Positions 11,674 to 23,778 of a DNA stretch of 64,000 nt are shown piece by piece; positions within the stretch are counted from its first letter, which is position 1, and each line of letters begins with the position of its first letter. Source of the stretch: Omphiscola glabra (taxonomy: Eukaryota > Mollusca > Gastropoda > Lymnaeidae); NCBI GenBank assembly GCA_964017045.1, contig OZ024798.1:10933793-10997792 (forward strand), given 5' to 3'. Both the position numbers and the translations under genes were made by a program. The notes beneath the pieces were generated by a model. The model was not told the origin of the DNA. It searched no databases and was given only the letters and a program-made list of their open reading frames with translations.

Positions 11674-13000
11674 ATTAGGTCATGGGAGGGGTTAGCATTA
11701 GGTCATGGGGGGGGGGTTAGGATTAGGTCATGGGAGGGGTTAGCATTAGGTCATGGGAGGGGTTAGCATTAGGTCATGGGAGGGGTTAGCATTAGGTCAT
11801 GGGAGGGGTTAGCATTAGGTCATGGGAGGGGTTAGCATTAGGTCATGGGAGGGGTTAGCATTAGGTCATGGGAGGGGTTAGTATTAGGTCATGGGAGGGG
11901 TTAGCATTAGGTCATGGGAGGGGTTAGGATTAGGTCATGGGAGGGGTTAGCATTAGGTCATGGGAGGGGTTAGGATTAGGTCATGGGAGGGGTCAGCATT
12001 AGGTCATGGGAGGGGTTAGCATTAGGTCATGGGAGGGGTTAGCATTAGGTCATGGGAGGGGTTAGCATTAGGTCATGGGAGGGGTTAGTATTAGGTCATG
12101 GGAGGGGTTAGCATTAGGTCATGGGAGGGGTTAGCATTAGGTCATGGGAGGGGTTAGCATTAGGTCATGGGAGGGGTTAGCATTAGGTCATGGGAGGGGT
12201 TAGCATTAGGTCATGGGAGGGGTTAGCATTAGGTCATGGGAGGGGTTAGTATTAGGTCATGGGAGGGGTTAGCATTAGGTCATGGGAGGGGTTAGGATTA
12301 GGTCATGGGAGGGGTTAGCATTAGGTCATGGGAGGGGTTAGGATTAGGTCATGGGAGGGGTCAGCATTAGGTCATGAGAGGGGTTAGCATTAAGTCATGG
12401 GAGGAGTTAGCATTAGGTCATGGGAGGGGTTAGCATTAGGTCATGGGAGGGGTTAGCATTAGGTCATGGGAGGGGTTAGCATTAGGTCATGGGAGGGGTT
12501 AGTATTAGGTCATAGGAGGGGTTAGCATTAGGTCATGGGAGGGGTTAGCATTAGGTCATGGGAGGGGTTAGCATTAGGTCATGGGAGGGGTTAGCATTAG
12601 GTCATGGGAGGGGTTAGCATTAGGTCATGGGAGGGGTTAGCATTAGGTCATGGGAGGGGTTAGTATTAGGTCATGGAAGGGGTTAGTATTAGGTCAGGGG
12701 AGGGGTTAGTATTAGGTCATTGGAGGGGTTAGCATTAGGTCATGGGAGGGGTTAGCATTAGGTCATGGGAGGGGTTAGCATTACGTCATGGAAGGGTTTA
12801 GTATTCGGTCATTGGAGGGGTTAGTATTAGGTCATGGAAGGGGTTAGTATTAGGGCATGGAAAAGGTTAGCATTAGGGCATGGAAAAGGTTAGCATTAGG
12901 GCATGGAAGAGTTTAGTTTCATTTCATGGAAGGGGTAAGTATTAGGTCCTGGAAGGGGTTAGTATTAGGTCCTGGAAAGCTTAGCAGAAGGTCATTGAAA
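11674..13000. repeat. 23-bp minisatellite, about 57 copies, decaying at its right end
   Basis: Unit core GTCATGGGAGGGGTTAG followed by CATTAG, TATTAG or GATTAG. A pattern of unit types at about 11880-12000 recurs at about 12248-12365, 368 bp (16 units) later. From about 12660 copies become increasingly degenerate. Confidence 0.95.
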
Positions 13001-14370
13001 AGGTTAGTATTAGGCCAAAGTTAAGGTCTTGAAAAAAAATATTTCGTGAGCTTGAGATACATAAAGTTGATGACGCGGGAGATCAGCCGGCTTGCGTACA
13101 GCGGCTTGCGTACACAAGGGGGAAATAATTCAGAAATTTAATACTGCAGGATTATCTTTGAATGGCGGATTATACATAGTTTATTTTGCTCTCTCCCTCT
13201 TCCCCCCCCCTTTACTCCCCCCAACAACGCACTTTGATAATAAGTTAGATTCCAAAACATATAAACCATTTTTTCAGCTTTTTAAGACATGTTTACAATG
13301 TTAATCCTGAAATGATTATTTACCTTGAAGCCTAAGTGAAAGCTTCTATTAAATATTTGACATCGCTGAACATTGGAAGAACAAACATAGGGATTTTCTG
13401 TCTTACAGACTGGGGTGGGGGTGTAGGGGAGGACGGGGCAGGTGGTCGTCTCGTGGACTGGTTGTCTCATCGTATATAGTTTAAGGTGGTCCACGGGGTA
13501 AAATATCGATATTTATATAATTTTTTATCAAAAATGAGATTATGGTGAATTTTACTAGATAAACATCTAAGGAACATTTTGGTTTTTACCATTTTCATAA
13601 AAAAATTAATTTAAAGTTGTTAAAAATGTATTATAAAGTAGTATGGTAAGAGTCAATTTCGACTTCGGGGGCAAAATTCAGGCTCCAACAGACCCTTACG
13701 CGTCCTTAGCTTTTATAATATACAACGGAATGTAGACATATTTGGTATCGATCGAAAGCTTAGCCTATCGAATCGGTAATGGCATCGCCCATTAAAATGC
13801 CCAGAAATAAGCCTGGCGGTAGTTCTTTGTTCTGCAAACCCTACAAAGTTTCGTTCAAACACATTTTCTCATTTGGCCGAGATTTAAAAAGACCAGAAAA
13901 ATGCGAACTATTTAAATGCCGAGCTAAAAGCACAACTACACATTATATATATATTCACACACACAAACAAACACACACACACACACCTAGTTTCAACCCG
14001 TTTTGTTTGTTTTTTTTAAATTTGAAAATTTTTCTGTTTTTGATCAAATAAGTTAATTTTCTACTATTATGATTTTTTTGTTTTTGTTTTTGTATAATGT
14101 AAGTTACAAATTATGTTTCTTGTACACATTCAGTAGTTTAAATTATACATTTCCGATATAAAACCTATAAAAAAAATATTTTCTATCAACAGGCACGTTT
14201 CAGTGTACAAAAAATAACCTCGACGGCAGATTTTTTTCACGTGGTCCGGTTGTCACATGTGTAAACGTCAACACATTTCAACTCTAATTTCAAATGTAAC
14301 ATTGCAGGAAAATTAAGGGTTGAAAATATGCCTTCTCGCAGTTGGTGACAACTCATTAAACACCAGGAAC
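13001..14370. other. Non-coding spacer
   Basis: About 1.4 kb with no recognisable gene. Includes a C run near 13203, an (AC)n tract near 13962-13986 and AT-rich stretches. Short open frames resemble nothing. Confidence 0.5.
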
Positions 14371-15116
14371 ATTACATTGGAAATCCATGATAATTACATT
14401 AGAAAAACCATGATAATTACATTAGACACACCGCGATAAATACATTAGAAACACCGTGATAACTACATTAGAGACACCATGATAATTACATTAGAAACAC
14501 CATGATAATTACAGTAGAAACACCGCGATAATTACATTAGAAACACCATGATAACTACATTAGAAACACCATGGTAATTACATTAGAAACACCATGATAA
14601 CTACATTAGAAACACCATGATAAATACATTAGAAACACCGTGATAATTACATTAGAAACACCATAATAACTACATTAGAAACACCATGATAATTACATTA
14701 GAAACACCATAACTACATTAGAAACACCATGATAACTAAATTAGAAACACCATGATAATTACATTAGAAACACCATGATAACTACATTAGAAACACCATG
14801 ATAACTACATTAGAAACACCATGATAACTACATTAGAAACACCATGATAATTACATTAGAAACAACATGATAACTACATTAGAAACACCATGATAATTAC
14901 ATTAGAAACACCATGATAACTACATTAGAAACACCATGATAACTACATTAGAAACACCGCGATAAATACATTAGAAACACCGCGATAATTACATTAGAAA
15001 CACCGCGATAATTACATTAGAAACACCGCGATAATAACATTAGAAACACCATGATAATTACATTAGAAACACCGCGATAATTACATTAGAAACACCGCGA
15101 TAATCACATTAGAAAA
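14371..15116. repeat. 23-bp minisatellite, about 32 copies
   Basis: Unit core ATTAGAAACACCATGATAA followed by TTAC or CTAC. CACCGCG variants cluster at the two ends, mainly after 14950. Confidence 0.95.
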
Positions 15117-15510
15117 AGCTAGTAATATCAAACAGAGGAAACATCCTTCACTTGAAGAACTATTTGAAGAAAGACCTGCTGTACAATTTTGGATGATACG
15201 TCCCATCAACTTCATCACACGTACCTAAGGATCAGCTCGATCATGGGGAAATCTTTCTATTCAATTCAGCATGGAAATATATTCAACTTCTTTTGTACAA
15301 CCCCAGTCTGTGCTACTTGACAAGAGTGCCTTCCCGTGTGTGTTTGCCTAGTCTGAACGATCACCAATTAAGTCAGTATGCGGTCACCAAAGAAGTTAAC
15401 TGATGGCCGATTTCTGCGGTGGACGTCGTGTGCTTAAAGTGCTATAGCTGTACTTTGTTGTGTCGGTCACAAGTATACATGTATTTCGGTGCCGAAAATG
15501 AATATCTACA
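15117..15510. other. Non-coding spacer
   Basis: Unique sequence, no gene or repeat recognised. Confidence 0.45.
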
Positions 15511-15946
15511 ATGTCATTAAAAAAAAGCTCACAAAAAACCACCAAAAAAAAACTACACACAAAAAACCACCAAAAAAAAACTACACACAAAAAACCACCG
15601 AAAAAACACCAAAAAAAAACAAAAAAAACCCACACAAAAAACCACCAAAAAAAACTACACACAAAAAACCACCAAAAAAAACTACACACAAAAAACCCCC
15701 CCACAAAAAAACACCAAAAACACAAAAAAACAAAAAAAAACACACAAAAAAAACCACAAAAAAAAACCCACACAAAAAACCACAAAAAAAAACCACACAA
15801 AAAACCACCAAAAACAAACACACACAAAAACCCACCAAAAAAAACAAACAAAAACCAAACAAAAAAAAACAAAAAAAAAAAACACAAAAAACAATTAAAA
15901 AAACCAACAAAAAAAAAACACCCCCACAAAAAAAAAAAAAGAAATA
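15511..15946. repeat. A/C-rich low-complexity array
   Basis: Degenerate repeats of CACAAAAAACCACC with long A runs. Lys/Thr-rich plus frames and Phe-rich minus frames are artefacts of composition. Confidence 0.9.
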
Positions 15947-17001
15947 TACCAAAACATTTCCATTTATTTGGATCAGTAAAGGATCGTGCGTTATCTTAGA
16001 CAAGCTGTAGGATAAGTGGTGTATTTGGTAACACTGTTCTTGGGCTCACTTTGGATGGATACGTCATGTGTGTTTGCCATCAAAGTTTAAACACCGAAAA
16101 AAATATTTAGTTTGTTGTTTGCATGCTCAAACTGACTGTTAGTACAAGCAATCTGAAAGCTCTAAATAAATCAAAAATAACTTTACTCCCACACACATCA
16201 TGCTATTGAGTCTAGTCCAGCCGGTCGACAAACTGCGGCTTCTGTTTACATGATTGTGAAATGTAAACAATCTGCGCCTACCCGCAGCCCCCTAAATATT
16301 TTCTGCACAGCCAATAGTTTATAAAAATGGCTCTTCGCTAAAAAAAAAAAAAAACACGTTGCCGAACCCCGGGTCCAGTCTAAGTGAACGATTTTTTTCA
16401 AATTTTGAAGACACGGAGATATACGAAAGCTACGATTTCTTTCAGCGCTTAACTTTAAAAAAGTATAACTTGCTTCGTCTGGCGAGGAAGGCTCTTGGCC
16501 GAAACATTCTTTCTTTGACTGTCCTGTCTTTCTATTTCAAGCCTCCACATAACTTACTCTACTATTTCCTTCACACCGCCTGGACGCAGTCCTTCATGTA
16601 TTGTCCTTTATTCTAAAATAGCACATATGGTTCCTGTAAAAATATTCGAAAAAAAAAAAAAAAAACCCAACATAGAAGCTGTCAGCGATGCCAGTGCTTC
16701 TCAAGCTTTCAGTGTAAAAAAACCGGTAGAAATGCCCACGTTCCAGCAGAAAGCAGTGTCCGTCTGATAGTTTTGCTATTTAATTCATTATCTTCTTCAA
16801 CTTTTCATATTTTGAGGACCGGACACTAGAAGGGGTAGAGGACAGTGGAACAATTTACATAACACCACTTTGAGGAGCACTGAAATTGGATTTACAATAC
16901 CGTAATACCGTAAACGAGAAGGTGTGGAATTGAAAAACAAAGTGGGGCGGGCGGGGCGGGGGGGGGGGGTGTGTGATGGTATCATATACAATTTGGCCGC
17001 T
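15947..17001. other. Non-coding spacer with possible retroelement tail
   Basis: No gene is supported. At 16479-16505 the string CTGGCGAGG, a short GGC/GCC hairpin and CCGAAAC resembles a decayed hammerhead-type core, as seen near ends of some Penelope-like elements. The 85-codon open frame around it (16359-16616) has no family match I know. The edge next to the gap is G-rich. Confidence 0.4.
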
Positions 17002-17201
17002 NNNNNNNNNNNNNNNNNNNNNNNNNNNNNNNNNNNNNNNNNNNNNNNNNNNNNNNNNNNNNNNNNNNNNNNNNNNNNNNNNNNNNNNNNNNNNNNNNNN
17101 NNNNNNNNNNNNNNNNNNNNNNNNNNNNNNNNNNNNNNNNNNNNNNNNNNNNNNNNNNNNNNNNNNNNNNNNNNNNNNNNNNNNNNNNNNNNNNNNNNNN
17201 N
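17002..17201. other. Assembly gap (200 N)
   Basis: Exactly 200 unknown bases lie directly before a long GA microsatellite. The round number suggests a placeholder, so the true length is unknown. Confidence 0.98.
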
Positions 17202-17259
17202 GAGAGAGAGAGAGAGAGAGAGAGAGAGGGGGAGAGAGAGGGAGAGAGATTGAGAGAGA

Positions 17260-17301
<42 letters not shown>

Positions 17302-17368
17302 GGGAGAGAGAGAGAGAGGGAGAGAGATTGAGAGAGAGGAAGAGAGAGAGAGAGAGAGAGGGAGAGAG

Positions 17369-17435
<67 letters not shown>

Positions 17436-17604
17436 GGAGAGAGAGAGAGATTGAGAGAGAGAGGGAGAGGGAGAGAGAGAGGGGGGAGAGAGAGAGGGAG
17501 ATAGATTGAGAGAGGGGGGAGAGAGAGAGAGGGAGAGAGATTGAGAGAGAGAGGGAGAGAGAGATTGAGAGAGAGATTGAGAGAGAGAGAGAGAGAGAGA
17601 GAGG
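17202..17604. repeat. (GA)n purine microsatellite
   Basis: Almost pure GA/GGGA repeat with periodic ATTGAGAG interruptions. It probably caused the adjacent gap. Arg/Glu and Ser/Leu open frames across it are artefacts. Confidence 0.97.
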
Positions 17605-19431
17605 GTGTGTAGCGCAGCCAAAGGGTTAAGAGCCATTGGGTTAGGATAAGATCACATTAGATTATGCCAGGTTGTAGCTTGTCGCCAAATTTCAGAAAAA
17701 AGTGGTGGCTCAAATAAAATATAAAGCTTTAGGACAATTTCTGAACATATTAGTTCCTCAAGAAAACAAAGCATTATTTAACTCGACATATTCTCTACGT
17801 TAGGAATGCTCCTGGGTACTGTGTACAAATACACTACTACCATAATTCTACCATACCAATGATGCTCTTTCTAGATTTTTCTCTCAAAGTTTTCTACGTA
17901 CACACTCACATACCAACCCAATCTCTAAAAAATGTAAAGTTTTGAGGCCCCCCGTCGAACCTATAAGTTTTGTCGGCAAGATGGCGGATGTTTTCATCCG
18001 GCCAACGTTTATCAACAACGCCAGCCTTGACCTTAATTTGACCCAGGTCAATCGATGCACTAGCGCCGGCCCAGTTGACGAGTAGGAGAGCGGGGTGGAG
18101 CAAGTTCGCGGGCGACCACGCAAGGAGCGTCTATGGCACACCGTCTGAACATGGTACATAATTTCAGAGAGCTTTTGTGCGCCCGCAACAGAGAGGCAGA
18201 TAATAATGTATCTATTAGTGAAAAAAGAGGTGTTTGTATTCTTGTGCAGTGGTTCCCAAATGTTTGTTAATTTAACAAATACAATGCGAAACATCATTTT
18301 TAATTTCATTTTTAACAGTAACAGGGTTATATTTCTTGGCATGTGTGCAGACTTCGCATGACGACATCACAAGGCCTGGTAGGTAGGGTAATTTGTTTTC
18401 TTAAGGAGGATAAGCTGGTTCCCTCAACAGCGAATCACCTCTCTCCACACATCTGGATAACACAAGAGAACGTCATGTGTGGATGATACAGCCTGTCGTC
18501 AGAAGCGTCGCAGGAGTTGCCGGAATTTTAATTATGCCAGTGTCATACCGCCGACGGGACTCCATCTACGGGTCTGAATTCAGAGTTTTCCTTCTCTTAG
18601 ACAGGTTGTCATCTAAGGTTAACGAGTCCCATCCGGGGGTTGCTGGTGATGTGTTTTGCTTGTCTGGGCTTCTGCTGGGGGTTTGAACCCCTCAGAACAC
18701 GCATCTAAGATCGCAAGGTGTATAAGTATACCATTTTACTAGTAACACATCGAAGAGGCTTTCTTCAAACGGTTCTTAACTTATAGTTTGATCAAGCGTC
18801 CGCTATCGTGAATCGAAATTTGGCTAACACGTTTTTTGGAATTCCGTAATCAGGAATCCGCGGCTCACCAGGCCGCAGCGATGCACAACTTGAGAACCAC
18901 TGTTCTCAGAACGCGTGGGCTCATGGCTCTCTGTTCACACGGACATGACCACGATAAATAAGACTAAAAACTTTTGGAAGTGTCGAAATGTCTGATCTTT
19001 CATTAAAAAAATTGAGTAGCTCAAACTTGTATTTAACGCTCGATTTTTTTTTTAAAAATTATAAAACTAAATGATTTTATGGTAGCTTAAAAAAACTACA
19101 AAAACAACCATGTACGGGGTGAGCAGAACATTACCATCATATGACGCGGTTGTGGGGGAAGTCCCAATATTATACTATAACGCAATTTCTCAGAATGGAC
19201 ACTGTGTTACGTGTCTTGTGGAAAATTCCGATTCCTGATGGTTAATGGACATGTCGTCGCGTGGGGAAAAAGATGTTCTTATGACGAATGCAGCCAACTC
19301 AGCTTTCAGTTCAGATATTAACTTTCCCGTTCTATATAAAACATCGAATAAGACAATGTGTAAATGCCGCTTAAAATTTTTATTAACCACCCCCCCCCAC
19401 CCCCAAAAATGGCTTCTCTCCAAGGACTGGG
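17605..19431. other. Non-coding spacer with a possible hAT remnant
   Basis: No gene is supported. CAGTGGTTCCCAA at 18247 and TTGAGAACCACTG ending at 18902 form an inverted pair typical of hAT ends, about 656 bp apart. The flanking 8 bp do not match, so this is weak. The open frame 17884-18342 has no recognised domain. Confidence 0.4.
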
Positions 19432-19812
19432 AACATACAAGTTCTGAGAGCTATGACAACTACTTGACAATGGAATTGGAACATACAAGTTCTGAGAGCT
19501 ATGACAACAACTTGACAATGGGATCGGAACATACAAGTTCTGAGAGCTATGACAACTACTTGACAATGGGATCGGAACATACAAGTTCTGAGAGCTATGA
19601 AAACTACTTGACAATGGGATCGGAACATACAAGTTCTGAGAGCTATTACAACAACTTGACAATGGGATGGAACATAAAAGTTCTGAGAGCTATGACAACT
19701 ACTTGACAATGGGATCGGAACATACAAGTTCTGAGAGCTATGACAAATACTTGACATTGAGATCGGAACATACAAGTTCTGAGAGCTATGACAAATACTT
19801 GACAATAAGATT
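19432..19812. repeat. 48-bp tandem repeat, about eight copies
   Basis: Unit contains AACATACAAGTTCTGAGAGC and ACTTGACAATGGGATCGG. Stop-free, hence the EHTSSESYDNYL frame. Confidence 0.93.
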
Positions 19813-19881
19813 GGAATGTCTGTGCCCTGACACCGAATTTTAGTCTCACCGATGTCATATGGATCCCTCTCACAACCCATT

Positions 19882-20067
19882 CAGATCTGTTTGTCATGCA
19901 TACCACTAAAGCGGGGCTGCTTTGTAACAGCCCTTTCACCATCCACACAGATATGTTTGTCATGCATACCACTAAAGCGGGGCTGCTTTGTAACAACACT
20001 CTCACCAGCCAGTCAGATCTGTTTGTCATGCATACCACAAAGGAGCTGCTTTGTAACAACCCTCCAA
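19882..20067. repeat. Tandem repeat of about 66 bp, three copies
   Basis: Unit contains TTTGTCATGCATACCACTAA and GGGGCTGCTTTGTAAC; the third copy is shorter. Confidence 0.88.
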
Positions 20068-20467
20068 ATATTAAAAAAACAAATTAAAAAAAAACAAACA
20101 AAATAACCCAACTAATTGAAAATAGTTTCAAATTTCTAGATTGACGCCATTGAATTCACAGCCTCCCCCCCCCCCCCCCAAATTGAATTCACCCACTCAC
20201 AGCCCAGTAAATAATGCATGCGACTGTCTTCGTCCGTTGACGAAATATAAAAAAACCAAAAAAAAAACAGACATTGTGGCAAGAAATCAATGTGCACTTA
20301 TGTAGCAGCTTATACTTTTAATAGCCACACTACCATTGGCTGGAGGCTTGAGGCAATTGCAGGAAGGCATGCACGACTAGCGCTTAGCCATATATAGCGC
20401 TGTGACAAACCGTGAGTCTCAAACAGATACACAACAAATAAATGAGTGCTTGTCATTCATGGGTGCG
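20068..20467. other. Non-coding spacer
   Basis: Unique sequence with A-rich runs and a C run at about 20163-20179. No gene is seen. Confidence 0.5.
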
Positions 20468-21437
20468 TAAGGAGTAGTGGGCGAAAGGAGTGGTGGGCGT
20501 AAGGAGTGGTGGGTGTAAGGAGTGGTGGGTGTAAGGAGTGGTGGGTGAAAGGAGTGGTGGGCGTAAGGAGTGGTGGATGTAAGGAGTAGTGGATGTAAGG
20601 AGTAGTGGATGTAAGGAGTAGTGGGTGTAAGGGGTGGTGGGTGTAAGGAGTAGTGGGTGTAAGGAGTGGTGGGTGTAATGAGTGGTGGGTGTAAGGATTG
20701 GTGGGTGTAAGGAGTGGTGGATGTAAGGAGTGGTGGGTGTAAGGAGTGGTGGATGTAAGGAGTGGTGGGTGTAAGGAGTGGAGGGTGTAAGGAGTGGTGG
20801 ATGTAAGGAGTGGTGGGTGTAAGGAGTGGTGGGTGTAAGGAGTGGTGGGTGTAAGGAGTGGTGGGTGTAAGGAGTAGTGGGTGTAAGGAGTGGTGGGTAT
20901 AAGGAGTGGTGGGTGTAAGGAGTGGAGGGTGTAAGGAGTGGAGGGTGTAAGGAGTGGTGGATGTAAGGAGTGGTGGGTGTAAGGAGTGGTGGGTGTAAGA
21001 AGTGGTGGGTGTAAGGAATGGTGGGTGTAAGGAGTGGAGGGTGTAAGGAATAGTGGGTGTAAGGAGTAGTGGGTGTAAGGAGTGGTGGATGTAAGGAGTT
21101 GTGGGTGTAAGGAGTGGAGGGTGTAAGGAGTGGAGGGTGTAAGGAGTAGTGGGTGTAAGGAGTAGTGGGTGTAAGGAGTAGTGGGCGTAAGGAGTAGTGG
21201 GTGTAAGGGGTGGTGGATGTAAGGAGTAGTGGGTGTAAGGAGTAGTGGGTGTAAGGAGTAGTGGGTGTAAGGAGTAGTGGGCGTAAGGAGTAGTGGGTGT
21301 AAGGGGTGGTGGATGTAAGGAGTAGTGGGTGTAATGAGTAGTGGGTGTAAGGAGTAGTGGGTGTAAGGAGTGGTGGGTGTAAGGAGTGGTGGATGTAAGG
21401 ATTGATGGATCTAAGGAGTGGTGGGCGTAAGGAGTGG
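20468..21437. repeat. 16-bp minisatellite, about 60 copies
   Basis: Unit AGTGGTGGGTGTAAGG with AGTAGTGGATGTAAGG and similar variants. The unit is stop-free on the minus strand in all frames, giving Thr/Pro/His-rich open frames to 480 codons. Confidence 0.95.
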
Positions 21438-21790
21438 TGGGCGTAACGAGTGGTGGTTGCAGCAATTGGTTGTTGTAAGAAGGGGTGTGTGTGTGAGGAG
21501 TGGGTGGGCGTAACGAGTGGTTGTTGCAGCAATTGGTTGTTGTAAGAAGGGGTGTGTGTGTAAGGAGTGGTGGGCGTAACGAGTGGTGGTTGCAGCTATT
21601 GGTTGTTGTAAGAAGGGGTGTGTGTGTGTGGAGTGGGTGGGCGTAACGAGTGGTGGTTGCAGCAATTGGTTGTTGTAAGAAGGGGTGTGTGTGTGAGGAG
21701 TGGTGGGCGTAACGAGTGGTGGTTGCAGCAATTGGTTGTTGTAAGAAGGTGTGTGTGTGTGAGGAGTGGTGGGCGTAACGAGTGGTGGGC
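21438..21790. repeat. Tandem repeat of about 66 bp, five copies
   Basis: Unit contains TTGCAGCAATTGGTTGTTGT and AAGAAGGGGTGTGTG, joined to GAGTGGTGGGCGTAA. The last part is one unit of the preceding 16-bp family, so this array probably grew from its edge. Confidence 0.9.
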
Positions 21791-21924
21791 GTGGTGATAA
21801 CATTAATAGCCAGTAAGAGGGAGTCGCCGAGTAGAGGCTTGTTAGGGCCCGTGTCAGCGTCGCTCAACCTAATTTAATATCAGACGCGGACACATGTCCG
21901 GTTAAGTTAAAACCCACCCCAAAT

Positions 21925-22110
21925 CAGTGGCGTAGTGAGGGGGGGGGCAAGGGGGGCATCATGCCCCGGGCGTTACTCACAAAGGGGCGCCAAACGGTAT
22001 ATTTTACTATATAATATTGTATGGTTTTCGAATGGGGGGCGCTAAAAAGGTATGGGGGGCGCTAAAAAGGTATTGTGCCCCGGGCGCGATTTAAGCTCGC
22101 TACGCCACTG
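21925..22110. mobile_element. hAT-type MITE with perfect 8-bp target duplication
   Basis: Begins CAGTGGCGTAGTGAG and ends CTCGCTACGCCACTG. It is flanked on both sides by CCCCAAAT (21917-21924 and 22111-22118), an 8 bp duplication as hAT transposases make. The interior is GC-rich with CCCCGGGCG blocks and no coding capacity. Confidence 0.88.
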
Positions 22111-22261
22111 CCCCAAATAATTAATGTTGTTATTTGTGAATGTATGCCATTAGCAGTCGAGATTGACTACGTATCCTAACACAAGTCAAGAGTTCATAGT
22201 TACTTGGCACACGACTTTGTAAGAGATCTTTAGTAGCGTCGTACAGGTATAGAACTTACTT

Positions 22262-22645
22262 TATAACTGAATGACAGGTATACACAGCTGTGTCGCTAAA
22301 TTAGCTATTTGTAAGATAGTTATACCCAGCTGTGTCGCTAGATGGCTATTTTTAAGATAGTTATACACAGCTGTGTCGCTAGATGGCTATTTGTAAGATA
22401 GTTATACCCAGCTGTGTCGCTATATGGCTATTTGTAAGATAGTTATACACAGCTGTGTCGCTAGATGGCTATTTGTAAGATAGTTATACCCAGCTGTGTC
22501 GCTAGATGGCTATTTGTAAGATAGTTATACACAGCTGTGTCGCTAGATGGCTATTTGTAAGATAGTTATACCCAGCTGTGTCGCTAGATGACTATTTGTA
22601 AGTTAGTTATACACAGTTGTGTCGCTAAATTAGCTATTTGTACGA
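22262..22645. repeat. 41-bp tandem repeat in alternating pairs, about nine copies
   Basis: Unit contains AGCTGTGTCGCTAGATGGCT and ATTTGTAAGATAG. TATACACAG and TATACCCAG forms strictly alternate through nine units, so the real repeat is an 82-bp pair. ACACAGCTGTGT is a perfect palindrome with an E-box. Confidence 0.93.
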
Positions 22646-22832
22646 CAGACAGGTTATCAATGAGTGGACAAAAACTCCAGCAGAAAAAAAACAAACAAAT
22701 GTACAGCGTCCATGTCGGTCACAAAGTTGGGACAGGCCCATTAACCAGAAGCCAAGCAGACAATGGTTTATGAAAGGGTCAACAAGAGACGGCGCGAGTT
22801 TGTACAACCGGTGGACATTTGCCGTGTCGACT

Positions 22833-23192
22833 GAGGAAATACACAGACATGAGTAATGGTGGATCATGTCACAGGGAGGGAGATAGAGGAAATACACAGA
22901 CATGAGTAATGGTGGATCATGTCACAGGGAGGGAGACAGAGGAAATACACAGACATAAGTAATGGTGGATCATGTCACAGGGAGGGAGACAGAGGAAATA
23001 CACAGACATGAGTAATGGTGGATCATGTCATAGGGAGGGAGACAGAGGAAATACACAGACATGAGTAATGGCGGATCATGTCATACGGAGGGAGACAGAG
23101 GAAATACACAGACATGATTAATGGTGGATCACGCCATAGGGAGGGAGACAGAGGAAACACAGACATGAGTAATGGTGGATCACGCCATAAGG
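22833..23192. repeat. 53-bp tandem repeat, about seven copies
   Basis: Unit contains AAATACACAGACATGAGTAA and GGTGGATCATGTCACAGGG. It ends in a G run near 23190. Confidence 0.92.
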
Positions 23193-23403
23193 GGGGGGGG
23201 CGTGGTTAACGTGATGTTAGTACCATTGTAGTTATAGATCACAGGTTTACTCAAGTAAAGTTGAATTCCAATTGGTGTAGGTGTAGGGGGCAAATGGGGA
23301 GGTGTTGGAACTAGATGGACTATATGGGCAGTATAATTAAAGTATAGTTTATAGTTGAATTGTCTATTTTTAGTCAGGTATTCGAAACTGTTAGACTTTA
23401 CAC

Positions 23404-23642
23404 CAGCGGTTCTAAACCACTTTTATGCGGGATGCTGTGTCAGAGGGGTGCAATGCGATCTAGAAATCGGGTTTATTTGCATTTTATCAGCATCTGTTAT
23501 CGTGTGGAGTGGAGGGGGGGGGTTTGCAGGAAATATATTTTGAAATCGAGATGAGGATAACGGAATACATTCTGAAATCAAATTTGGTTTTGGGGGGGGG
23601 GGGGGGGGGGTGCTGCGTTTAAAGAAAGGTTAAGAACCTCTG
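23404..23642. mobile_element. Possible hAT-type MITE, decayed
   Basis: Starts CAGCGGTTCTAAACC and ends GGTTAAGAACCTCTG, the inverted ends seen in the SPIN/OC1-like copies elsewhere in the window. The interior holds a long G run (about 23592-23610). Flanks (CTTTACAC, CCTTTAAA) do not match cleanly. Confidence 0.5.
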
Positions 23643-23778
23643 CCTTTAAAGTATAAATTCGAGAAAATAAACCAATGTTCCATTAGTTGACCCATGAGCC
23701 CATTATTTCTCACCCAGCCCAAACAACACCAGCCATTTTGAAGTCTTCCTTAAACTTTGTCAATGGACGCACGGATGA

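Noticed and set aside
16924..17636. Frames crossing the N gap
   Set aside because: Unknown bases plus a GA microsatellite; no real coding evidence.
17884..18342. 152-codon minus frame
   Set aside because: No domain or splice structure; overlaps a possible hAT end pair.
18650..18700. tRNA gene suggested by a GGTTTGAACCC box
   Set aside because: No cloverleaf or A box could be fitted around it.
20468..21867. 482-codon Thr/Pro/His-rich frame as a mucin-like protein
   Set aside because: It is the minus reading of a 16-bp satellite in which every frame is open.
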